Positions 1 through 7,844 of a DNA stretch of 64,000 nt are shown here, piece by piece. The position numbers were made by a program, and so were the translations under genes. Source of the DNA: Paraburkholderia heleia NBRC 101817 (GTDB lineage Bacteria; Pseudomonadota; Gammaproteobacteria; Burkholderiales; Burkholderiaceae). The notes under the pieces are model-generated. The model worked only from the letters and a program-made list of their open reading frames with translations, searched no databases and was not told the origin of the DNA. Location: assembly GCF_000739775.1 (NCBI RefSeq), contig NZ_BBJH01000015.1, positions 147,640 to 211,639 on the forward strand. The letters run 5' to 3'. How positions within the stretch are numbered: the stretch's first letter is position 1; each line of letters begins with the position of its first letter.

Positions 1-42
1 TCGACTTGTTAGTTTCGCTAACTAAATGAATCAAGGGGTGCC

Positions 43-1587
43 ATGTTCTCTCGTCTTTCGATCTCCACCCGGTTATGGGCGACCGTCGGGGTGCTTGGCC
101 TGCTGATCGTGGCGGTTGGCGCGCTCGGGCAGGTCGGAATGAAGCGCGCGAATGATGCGCTGAATTACGCCTATTCGAACCAGCTGGCTGCATCGATTCA
201 GTTAGGAAGTTCGAACCTGGCGTTGACGATCGCGCGCGTCGGCCTGGACCGGACGCTGATGCATCCGGAAGAGTCCGGCCTGCCGGCTGCCATTGCCAAG
301 GCGCTTGGACACCTCGACGATTCCAACCATGCCTGGCTTGCCTATCGGGCACTGCCTCACGAGCACGATGAACAGGTTCTGGCCGACCGTGTGGATGCGG
401 CTCGCACGGCACTGGTGCAGCAGGGCATCGTGCCGATGGCGGATGCGTTGAAGCGTGGCGATCGCGACACGGCCGACCGGATCGCCATGAAGACGATGTC
501 GCCGCTCTCGCTTGCGTTGACGGACAGTACCGGTGCGCTGGACCGCTGGCAGGACGAACACGGCCGGCAGGAGTTTGGCGAGGCGCAGCAGTTCTACAGG
601 CGGCTGAGTCTTGCCGGTGTGCTGCTGATCGTGGTCGGACTGATGGTCTGTGGCGGCTGCGCGTATGGGCTGCGCCGTTCGATTGCGATTCCCCTCGCAG
701 ACGTGCTGGCGGCGCTTCGGCGCATCGCGGGTGGCGATCTGACCGCGGCACTCGAGGTTCGTTCCCGGGACGAGATGGGCAGCCTCGTCGAAGGACTCCA
801 GACGATGCAGGGTGGGCTGGATGGAACCGTGAGGCAGGTGACGCGAAGTTCCGAGGCTATCGCGGCGGCGACGAGGCAGATTGCAGCGGGCAACAGCGAT
901 CTGTCACAGCGAACTGAGGAGCAGGCAGCGTCGCTGCAGGAGACCGCCGCCAGCATGGAAGAGCTCACAGCGACGGTGAGGCAGAACGCGGACAATGCCC
1001 GCACGGCACAGGGCCTGACGGAATCCGCGCAGGACGTCACGACGCGCGGTTCACAGGTCGTCGCCGAGGTCGTGCAGACGATGGGGGAGATCGACCGCAG
1101 CTCGCGGAAGATTGCCGACATCACGGGCGTGATCGAGGGCATCGCGTTCCAGACCAACATCCTCGCCCTGAACGCGGCGGTTGAAGCTGCCCGGGCGGGC
1201 GATCAGGGACGCGGCTTCGCAGTGGTCGCCGGCGAGGTGCGCTCTCTGGCACAGCGCGCCGGTGCCGCCGCGAAGGAGATCAAGACCCTGATCGACGATT
1301 CGGTGGGGCGGGTGGCATCGGGTGCAAGGCAGGTTCAGGCCGCAGGCGAGACGATGCGGGAAATCAGCGAGTCGATCACGCGGGTAGCGACCATCATGCG
1401 CGAGATCGCACACGCATCGGATGAGCAGCGCGATGGCATCGAACAGGTCGGAGTGGCGGTGTCGCAGATGGACCAGGTATCGCAGCAGAACGCGGCACTG
1501 GTCGAGCAGGCTGCTGCTGCCGCAGTCTCGCTCGACGATCAGGCAGCGGCGCTGCGTGAGGCGGTTGCGGTTTTCAGACTGAAGTGA
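43..1587 (+). CDS. Methyl-accepting chemotaxis protein
   Basis: This is a transmembrane chemoreceptor that passes periplasmic ligand signals to CheA/CheW. The 514-residue protein has a first membrane segment near residues 11-30 and a periplasmic stretch of about 155 residues, which fits a four-helix-bundle (Tar/Tsr-like) sensor. A second membrane segment lies near 188-210 and a HAMP linker at about 210-262. The cytoplasmic signalling domain carries the highly conserved hairpin tip ([20 protein letters not shown], near residue 367). The C terminus ends in FRLK, so the CheR/CheB-tethering pentapeptide found on high-abundance enteric receptors is absent. The ligand cannot be told from sequence. 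The gene stands alone, and a hairpin follows the stop. Confidence 0.95.
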   Translation: MFSRLSISTRLWATVGVLGLLIVAVGALGQVGMKRANDALNYAYSNQLAASIQLGSSNLALTIARVGLDRTLMHPEESGLPAAIAKALGHLDDSNHAWLAYRALPHEHDEQVLADRVDAARTALVQQGIVPMADALKRGDRDTADRIAMKTMSPLSLALTDSTGALDRWQDEHGRQEFGEAQQFYRRLSLAGVLLIVVGLMVCGGCAYGLRRSIAIPLADVLAALRRIAGGDLTAALEVRSRDEMGSLVEGLQTMQGGLDGTVRQVTRSSEAIAAATRQIAAGNSDLSQRTEEQAASLQETAASMEELTATVRQNADNARTAQGLTESAQDVTTRGSQVVAEVVQTMGEIDRSSRKIADITGVIEGIAFQTNILALNAAVEAARAGDQGRGFAVVAGEVRSLAQRAGAAAKEIKTLIDDSVGRVASGARQVQAAGETMREISESITRVATIMREIAHASDEQRDGIEQVGVAVSQMDQVSQQNAALVEQAAAAAVSLDDQAAALREAVAVFRLK

Positions 1588-1591
1588 GCGG

Positions 1592-1614
1592 GTGGCGCCT
1601 GCAGCAGGCGCCAC
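1592..1614 (+). terminator. Hairpin after the chemoreceptor gene
   Basis: A 9-bp perfect inverted repeat (GTGGCGCCT / AGGCGCCAC) with a 5-nt loop starts five bases after the chemoreceptor stop codon. No U-tract follows, so it may be a weak terminator or only a 3'-end stabilising hairpin. Confidence 0.45.
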
Positions 1615-1780
1615 GTGAATGACTATTCCCGTTTCCGCAATTGATAATCTGCATCGATCAATCAGGATATTTTCGTTGTTTGTGTCCGGAAAACAGGCCG
1701 TCTACTATCGCGGCAACGCGTTCCAGTCGCACTCCACGCCTTTGCGCGGCAGCAGTAAAAAATCCAAAAGGTCATCGACA

Positions 1781-3145
1781 ATGAGAATTGGACAGTTCGT
1801 CATCCGAATCATGCGTCAATCCAGTGTGGCGAAGAGCTGTCTGCTGGTTATCGGCATCGGTCTTTCGGCACATGCCGCGGCGTGGGACCTGCCCGCTGAC
1901 AACACCACGGTGCCAGAAGCCGAAGTCGAGCAGATTCTCGGTGGCAAGGATTACCCTGAAACGACCGGTTTTACACGGCACGTCGATTACATCGACTATC
2001 AGGCGAATGGTAGGACGTTCACACAGGTCGTGATGCGACTCGATCCGGACACTCCGTTGATGCATGGCGGTCGCAAGGTTGTGCTGGCGGCCACCGAAGA
2101 GGGCAGTTCGAGCGCAAACGGTTTCGTCGAAACCGACGAAGGCAAGGAGGGCATTGGCGTTTGGCTGGCCAAACGGGGCGTGACGTTCATCGCGTTGAAC
2201 CGTGTCGGGCGCTGGAATTTCTTTGCGCCGAACCGGAGCGGAACCTGGGAGACCATTCCGCTCGACGAGCGCATGCCGATCTTCTCGCAGCATCAAAAGG
2301 CTTACTGGTCGAAAGACGACTATGTGCTCCAGCCCGCGGGCAAGACCTCGAGTTCGAGCGGTAGCGAATACGTTCGCTTTCCAAAGCCCGGCACGGAACT
2401 GTACGACGACATGGTCGCGTGCACGCCGGTCGCCATGGTCGATGGGCTCGAGACGGGCTTGCGACATGCATTGCCTGATGCCGAGCGTAAACGGTCGCTG
2501 CTTCTTTACTGGGGTTTTTCGACTGGTGGCGCACTGATGTGGCCGCTCGCCGAGCGCATCCGTCCTGACGGCTATCTGAATTGGGGTTCGTCGCCGCCGG
2601 GCGTTGTCTATTACTACGGTTCCGCGCTCGGTGGACGTTGGGACTGGCCTTATGAACACTCGGCGCTGCGTGTGCGCGGGCGGGGCCGCTCCGACTTCGA
2701 GTTCTATAACAAGCGTGCCGATCCGGCAACGAAGGACGAACGGTGGCAACGCGATCTGCGCGAACCGCGCTTCAAGGGTGTCGAAGATCCGACCATGTTT
2801 GCCAACACAGGCGCGCTGACCGAAGACGCGATGCGTCTCTATACCGCCGATTTCGTGCCGGCCGACGTGAAAGCCGCCGGTTTCAACAAGATTTTCACCG
2901 ACATCCTCGCGACCACGATGCCGGGCCCAGCGCTGCGCGGCCTTCCCGTGTGGGACATGAATGGCACTTTCGACGAAGTCTATTCGGTGCCGACCATGCA
3001 GGCCGCGCGCGACATGATGCGGCCATACGTCGGCAAGCACGTGCTCATTCGCATCGAAGGTTTCAATCACAGCATTGTTAATCGGCAGGTACGCGTCATT
3101 GGTCCAATATGGTTGCGCGCGATCGAAAGCGGATATTTCGACTGA
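1781..3145 (+). CDS. Secreted alpha/beta-hydrolase-like protein, function unknown
   Basis: I do not recognise a named family. From this start the protein is 454 residues with a signal peptide ending near AHAAA, about residue 34, so it is probably periplasmic or secreted. A nucleophile-elbow-like GFSTGG places a serine at about 247, an Asp lies at about 398 (GTFDEV) and a His at about 430 (GFNHS). This order and spacing fit a Ser-Asp-His triad of the alpha/beta hydrolase fold, which suggests an esterase, lipase or peptidase-like activity. The substrate is unknown. The frame stays open upstream to 1619, but that stretch is AT-richer and unlike a signal peptide. An alternative start is ATG 1811. 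No partner gene is adjacent. Confidence 0.7.
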   Translation: MRIGQFVIRIMRQSSVAKSCLLVIGIGLSAHAAAWDLPADNTTVPEAEVEQILGGKDYPETTGFTRHVDYIDYQANGRTFTQVVMRLDPDTPLMHGGRKVVLAATEEGSSSANGFVETDEGKEGIGVWLAKRGVTFIALNRVGRWNFFAPNRSGTWETIPLDERMPIFSQHQKAYWSKDDYVLQPAGKTSSSSGSEYVRFPKPGTELYDDMVACTPVAMVDGLETGLRHALPDAERKRSLLLYWGFSTGGALMWPLAERIRPDGYLNWGSSPPGVVYYYGSALGGRWDWPYEHSALRVRGRGRSDFEFYNKRADPATKDERWQRDLREPRFKGVEDPTMFANTGALTEDAMRLYTADFVPADVKAAGFNKIFTDILATTMPGPALRGLPVWDMNGTFDEVYSVPTMQAARDMMRPYVGKHVLIRIEGFNHSIVNRQVRVIGPIWLRAIESGYFD

Positions 3146-3373
3146 TGTCGATACCGCAATCGCCTGGTCAGTATCTGGCCGGGACATGGCCATCGAACGT
3201 TGCAAATTAGCAACATTCCCGATCCGTCAGCACGAAAAACCGTATCGGGCGATGCCGGGTTTGTTACAGCGAGCCAATCCTGTTTAGTATTTGCCCCGGA
3301 TGTGTGAGTCTGGGGGGGGCCGGGCACGGCAATTGCGCCGCGCAAGGCAAACCAGCAGGAACAGGAAAAAACG

Positions 3374-4318
3374 ATGTTCAAGCGCCTCAACACGCGCCTG
3401 CGCGCGCTCGTGCCTGCGCTCGCCAGCGCGTGCTTCGCAACCGGCCTCGCGCTCGCGTCGTCCGGCGCCAGTGCGCAATCCGCGGCCTACACGAGCGAAC
3501 CGGTGGATCTGTACGCCGGGCCTTCGGGCGACTATCCCGTGGTTGCCGAACTCGGACCTGGCCAGCCCGTCACCGTGATGGGCTGCGTGAGCGACTATTC
3601 GTGGTGCGACGTCACCGTGCCCGGTCTGCGCGGCTGGGTCTACGGCGGTTATCTGAGTTATCCGTATCAGGGCGCCTACGTGCCGCTGACCAACTATGGC
3701 GCGGCGATCGGACTGCCGATCGTGACGTTCTCGCTTGGCGCCTACTGGGGCAGCTTCTATCGCGACCGGCCATGGTATGGCGAACAGCGGCGCTGGGAGC
3801 ACGTGCCGCCGCCTGAACGCGGCCGCCCGCCCGCAGCGCCGGCGTGGCATGGCGCGCCGGGCCGTCCGCCCGCGATCGCGCCTGGTGGCGGCGAGCGCCC
3901 GCCGGGGCCGAATGAGCCGATGCGCGGCGCACCGCCGCCCGGAGCGCAACGCCCGCCTGGCAACCCCGAAGCGCCGCGTGCGCCGGGCTACATGCCGCCG
4001 CAGGGCGCCGGACGGCCGCCCGGCAATGCAGAACCGCCACGCCCGCCAGGCAATGGGGAGCAGCCGGGCACCATGCGCCCTCACGAGGCGGGGCATCCGC
4101 CCGAGCAGCAGCCGTTCGGCGGCCGTCCGCCGGCGGGCCCGCCCGTGCAGGGTTATGCCCGTCCGCCGGCGCCCCAGCCGCAGGGCGGCATGCGTGCGCC
4201 GGGGTCCGCACCTCAACAGCCGCAGGGGCGGCCGGCCGCGCCGCCTCAGGGTGGTCAGGGCGGCCATGCTCCCAGCCAGGGGGGCGAACGGGGCGGCGAG
4301 CGGCAAACCGAACACTGA
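3374..4318 (+). CDS. Exported SH3b-domain protein with a Pro/Gly-rich C-terminal half
   Basis: The protein has 314 residues and a signal peptide (cleavage likely after GASAQ, about residue 36). A bacterial SH3-like domain follows at about residues 38-95 (EPVDLYAGPSGDYPVV, then a GW segment). SH3b domains often bind peptidoglycan or peptides. The second half, from about residue 145, is low-complexity and very rich in Pro, Gly, Arg and Gln, with RPP and PPG repeats. It looks disordered and may span or associate with the cell wall. Frame choice is secure because the SH3b domain and signal peptide are both in this frame, although long ORFs exist in the others. The precise role is unknown. Confidence 0.8.
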   Translation: MFKRLNTRLRALVPALASACFATGLALASSGASAQSAAYTSEPVDLYAGPSGDYPVVAELGPGQPVTVMGCVSDYSWCDVTVPGLRGWVYGGYLSYPYQGAYVPLTNYGAAIGLPIVTFSLGAYWGSFYRDRPWYGEQRRWEHVPPPERGRPPAAPAWHGAPGRPPAIAPGGGERPPGPNEPMRGAPPPGAQRPPGNPEAPRAPGYMPPQGAGRPPGNAEPPRPPGNGEQPGTMRPHEAGHPPEQQPFGGRPPAGPPVQGYARPPAPQPQGGMRAPGSAPQQPQGRPAAPPQGGQGGHAPSQGGERGGERQTEH

Positions 4319-5072
4319 CGCAGACCGCGGTGCTTCGCTGCCGCGGCGGGATCTCCATGGCGGGAATCCCGCCGCTGCTGTCTTCCGGCAATGACTTAGG
4401 ATTGCACAGCAATGAAGGCGCTTGAGGGTCCTGCGCCGCGTTACGCTGGTTCGCTGGAGGCGGCGCCCAAGGCATGCCATCCGCCTGGTTCATCCGCGCT
4501 TATCGCCGGGCCTGACAGATTTAACAATCCCTGACAGTCAATTCGTGGCGCCCAGGTGAGAATACGTCGTCGCGGCAAGTGCAAGCATGGCCGCGCGCCG
4601 CCAGCGCCATGCGAGTTTCGCGCATGAGCCGCCGGCAACGGATTTCTGCTACGGGGGCTGGCTCGCTCGGGACCTGGCGACGCAGTCAGCAAGAGGAAGT
4701 CAGAGCGAACCCGAGTTCGCCGGATAACGCTGGGAAAACCAGTGCTTTGAGGTGGACGTGGCGATGGCGGCACGTGCCTCGTCGTGCAGGGAGGCGGCTG
4801 CGGCCCGCTGATAGCGTCGGGCGGTGACGCTGGCAGCGGGGCTCGCGCCGCGTACGACGATGACTGCGCTGGCGGTCCGACTCCGGGGGCGGAATCCAGA
4901 GACCACGCAGTGCGCAGCACGCGGCCGTCGCCACATTTTTTTCCACACTTCTGAACGCATTCTTTTTGCCGCTTTGCGCATGGCTAGCGGCTCGGCGTTG
5001 TTGCGTCCGCGAAAAATCGCCTGGCCGCTTCACCCTTCGGCTGTTCTGCCTGCTTGTCTTCATGGGGGCTAC
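4319..5072. other. 754-bp intergenic region without a recognised gene
   Basis: Apart from the hairpin near its left end I see no supported gene here. ORFs are present in several frames, but none shows a family motif, a ribosome-binding site or consistent codon bias. The right end holds the leader of the small gene that starts at 5073. An unannotated small RNA cannot be excluded from sequence alone. Confidence 0.5.
4343..4375 (+). terminator. Possible terminator of the SH3b gene
   Basis: A 9-bp perfect stem (GCGGCGGGA / TCCCGCCGC) with a 15-nt loop lies 25 bases after the SH3b gene stop codon. There is no clear U-tract, so this is only a candidate. Confidence 0.35.
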
Positions 5073-5489
5073 ATGTTTTTCCGATCCGGCCGTATGCGTT
5101 TTCCACCGGGCTCGCGCGTGGACGGCCCCGACAGTGGCCGCGAGTTCGACCGCGTCGAGCTCGACCTCGCGCGCGACCGCCATGCGCGCGCCGCCATGGA
5201 AGCCTACGCGGATTCCTGCGCGACCGAACTCCCGTGGCTCAGCGAAGCGCTGCACCTTTCGCGTTTCGGCACGGCCGAGCGCCTGACACAGTGTTCGTCC
5301 ACAGTGTTGCGCGTGTTCGTGACGGCGCAGTCGCGTGCGGCCTTGCAGCCCGACTATGCCCACGCGGCATGGGAGCACGTGCGCTCCCAGCTGGCCGCGC
5401 TGCTTTCGGATTCGCCGTCCGCCGCGGGCGAGGCGGCCGGGGCCGGTTCGAACGAAGACAATTTCGACTACCATGAGCGCTTAACATGA
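5073..5489 (+). CDS. Hypothetical protein, 138 aa
   Basis: I do not recognise this protein. It is predicted to be soluble, with an acidic and basic N-terminal half, an Ala-rich helical middle and no signal peptide or membrane segment. The frame is supported by a strong third-position G/C bias throughout and by a purine-rich GGGGG stretch 6-8 bases before ATG 5073. The same frame stays open upstream to 4824, but codon bias decays there. It lies 244 bp before the response-regulator operon on the same strand, which may or may not be meaningful. Confidence 0.6.
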   Translation: MFFRSGRMRFPPGSRVDGPDSGREFDRVELDLARDRHARAAMEAYADSCATELPWLSEALHLSRFGTAERLTQCSSTVLRVFVTAQSRAALQPDYAHAAWEHVRSQLAALLSDSPSAAGEAAGAGSNEDNFDYHERLT

Positions 5490-5512
5490 GAGCGATCTGT
5501 TCACCGAAGTCC

Positions 5513-5539
5513 AGCGCGGCCTCGCGCTCCCGTTTTTTT
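5513..5539 (+). terminator. Possible Rho-independent terminator after the 138-aa gene
   Basis: A 6-bp stem (AGCGCG / CGCGCT) with a 4-nt loop is followed, after CCCG, by seven T. The position 24 bases past the stop codon at 5489 fits, but the stem is short and the gap to the T-run is long. Confidence 0.4.
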
Positions 5540-5733
5540 CGAGACGTGGCGAGAGTAGCGGGCTTTGGTGCACGGCGGGTTGCGCGTGCCGCCAGGGCCG
5601 AGGTGGACGGCCGGCGACCCGGCGCCGGCGCGCGCGCCAGAGCCCGCCCGATGATGGTGCCGGTAGCCGTGCGGTGGGGCAGGCAGGCGGTCCATCCTGA
5701 GACAATGAAGAACAAACCTGGTTGCGGGGCGCT

Positions 5734-6432
5734 ATGAGAGTTGCAGTACTGGATGACGATGCAGCGCAGACAGAGTTCGTCTGCCAGGCCTTGAGCGCGG
5801 CGGGTCACGCTTGCCACGCGTTCGCCAAGGGCGGCGAGCTCGTCAGGCAGCTTCGGCGGCAGACGTTCGATCTGCTCGTGCTCGACTGGAACGTGCCCGA
5901 CATGGCGGGGGACGAAGTGCTGCACTGGGTGCGGCGGAGCCTCTCCACGCGCCTGCCGGTGCTCTTCATGACGAGCCGCAGCCGTGAGGCCGACATCGCG
6001 CAAATGCTCAACGCCGGCGCCGACGACTATGTCGTCAAGCCCGTCTCGGCGCCGGTGCTGATCGCCCGCGTCAATTCGCTGTTGCGCCGCGCCTATCAGA
6101 TGCACACGCCGGCGTTCAAGGAAATTTTCGGCGAGTACGAGTTCGACCTGAAGTCGCGCCAGGCTTCGGTGAGCGGTCGCAGCGTCGCGCTCACGCAGAA
6201 GGAGTTCGATCTCGCGCTGCTGCTGTTTCAGCATCTGAGCCGCCCGCTGTCGCGCGCGCACATTCTCGACGTGATCTGGAAGCAGTCCGACGACATTCCT
6301 TCGCGCACGATGGACACGCACGTTTCCATGCTGCGCTCGAAGCTCGGCCTGCGTCCCGAAAACGGCTACCGCCTCACGCCGATCTACGGCTACGGTTACC
6401 GGCTCGAGCGCATCGAGGGGGACAACGCGTGA
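5734..6432 (+). CDS. OmpR-family response regulator
   Basis: This is a two-component DNA-binding regulator of 232 residues. The receiver domain occupies about 1-115, with the acidic pocket near LDDD and the phosphoacceptor Asp at about residue 51 in LVLDWNVPDM. A winged-helix DNA-binding domain of the OmpR/PhoB type fills the C-terminal half (TQKEFDLALLLFQ). ATG 5734 is preferred over the upstream in-frame ATG at 5722 because the receiver domain begins immediately with MRVAVLDDD. The gene overlaps the next one by 4 bp, and the downstream CHASE2 kinase in the same operon is the likely cognate sensor. The target genes are unknown. Confidence 0.93.
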   Translation: MRVAVLDDDAAQTEFVCQALSAAGHACHAFAKGGELVRQLRRQTFDLLVLDWNVPDMAGDEVLHWVRRSLSTRLPVLFMTSRSREADIAQMLNAGADDYVVKPVSAPVLIARVNSLLRRAYQMHTPAFKEIFGEYEFDLKSRQASVSGRSVALTQKEFDLALLLFQHLSRPLSRAHILDVIWKQSDDIPSRTMDTHVSMLRSKLGLRPENGYRLTPIYGYGYRLERIEGDNA

Positions 6433-7844
6433 GGGGCGCGCATGCGGTGCGCGCCACCGCGGCGCCGTTCCTCGCCGTCGCGCTTGGGTTCCTGGCACTA
6501 CCTCACAGCGTCGAGGCGCGCGAGGACGCTGCGGCTCAGCCGCCCGAGATGACCGCCTACGTCACGCGCCCCGGCGACTCGCTCTACGACATCGCCACGC
6601 GTTACCTGCGCAATCCCGCCGACTGGAAGAAGCTCGCGAGCCTCAATCATGTGAGCGAGCCGCGCCACCTTCGGCCGGGCACGGCGCTGCGGGTGCCGGT
6701 CGCGCTGCTGCGCCAGGATGGCCTGAGCGCGAAGGTAGTTGCCGCGAACGGTCCCGTGCAGCATGCGTTCCGCGGCGGCCCGCTTCTGCCGCTCACGGTC
6801 GGCTCGAGCCTCGTTGAAGGCGACCGCGTGCAGACCGGCCCCAACGGTTTCGCCACGCTCGAACTGGCCGACGGCTCGCATATCGCGCTGCCGCCCGATA
6901 CCTCGCTCGACCTTGCCACGCTGCGTCAAACGGCGCTCACGGGCGCGACCGACCGCATCGTCGATCTCCGTCATGGCGAGGTGAACAGCGAGGTCACGCA
7001 TGCCACGAAGAAGGACGATCGCTTCCAGATCCGCTCGCCTTCCGTGGTGGCCGGCGTGCGCGGCACGCAGTTTCGCGTGAGCTACGACGGCGACAAGGGC
7101 GCGACTGCCGTGGAGGTGCTGGACGGCGCGGTGGGCGTGGACGCCGACTCGCCGGCCCGCAACCGCCACGGCGCGCGAGTACGGCCGCCGGCACCGGGTA
7201 CGCCGCTCGCCGCCTCGGAGCAACTCGTCGCCGCGCACCACGGCAACCTCACGCTCACGGGCCAGCCGGCGGGCGCGCCCGTCGCGCTGCTCGACGCGCC
7301 CGAGTTGCGGCATCCGTCCAAAGTGCAGGACGACGAAGACGTCGCCTTCGAAATCGCGCCGTTGACGGGTGCAAGCGCCTGGCGCGTGCAAATCGGCCGG
7401 GACGCGGGTCTGCTCGACATGATTCGCGACAAGCGCAGCGTCGACCCGCACGTGTCGTTCGCCAACCTCGACGACGGCACCTACTTCGTACGCATCTCCG
7501 CCATCGACGCGCGCGGTCTCGAAGGCATGCCGGCGTCGTATGCGTTCGAGCGCCGGCGCGTCGCGCTCGGCACGAGCGCCGGCCCCATTGAAGGCTCGCG
7601 CGACTTCGCGTTCCGCTGGTTCATCGACCGCAACGCGCCGAACACGCGCTTTCGCTTCGTGCTCGGCACGACGTCCGATCTGCGTGCGCCGCTCATCGAC
7701 CGTACCGATATCACGGCGGGCGACGCGGTCGTGCGCGACCTGCCGAAGGGCGTCTACTACTGGACGGTGATCGCCGAGCAGTTCGCCAACGGCCACTATT
7801 ATCAGAAGGCGAGCCCGGTCCAGTCGTTCAGGCTCGACTGGTGA
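6429..7844 (+). CDS. LysM and FecR domain exported protein
   Basis: The protein has 471 residues and a signal peptide (cleavage near SVEA, about residue 30). A LysM peptidoglycan-binding motif follows at about 42-92 (VTRPGDSLYDIATRYL). A FecR-like domain comes next, about 120-235, with the typical TLELADGSHIALPPDTSLDL and VRGTQFRV segments. The remaining 230 residues look like fibronectin-type or Ig-like beta repeats. It starts with GTG inside the previous gene's stop (4-bp overlap) and overlaps the following kinase gene in the same way, so the three are one operon. I infer that it senses or anchors something in the periplasm for the CHASE2 kinase. The exact signal is unknown. Confidence 0.88.
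   Translation: MRGAHAVRATAAPFLAVALGFLALPHSVEAREDAAAQPPEMTAYVTRPGDSLYDIATRYLRNPADWKKLASLNHVSEPRHLRPGTALRVPVALLRQDGLSAKVVAANGPVQHAFRGGPLLPLTVGSSLVEGDRVQTGPNGFATLELADGSHIALPPDTSLDLATLRQTALTGATDRIVDLRHGEVNSEVTHATKKDDRFQIRSPSVVAGVRGTQFRVSYDGDKGATAVEVLDGAVGVDADSPARNRHGARVRPPAPGTPLAASEQLVAAHHGNLTLTGQPAGAPVALLDAPELRHPSKVQDDEDVAFEIAPLTGASAWRVQIGRDAGLLDMIRDKRSVDPHVSFANLDDGTYFVRISAIDARGLEGMPASYAFERRRVALGTSAGPIEGSRDFAFRWFIDRNAPNTRFRFVLGTTSDLRAPLIDRTDITAGDAVVRDLPKGVYYWTVIAEQFANGHYYQKASPVQSFRLDW

Noticed and set aside
4441..4920. 159-residue minus-strand ORF in the intergenic gap
   Set aside because: No motif, no ribosome-binding site and codon bias is weak, so it is not supported as a gene.
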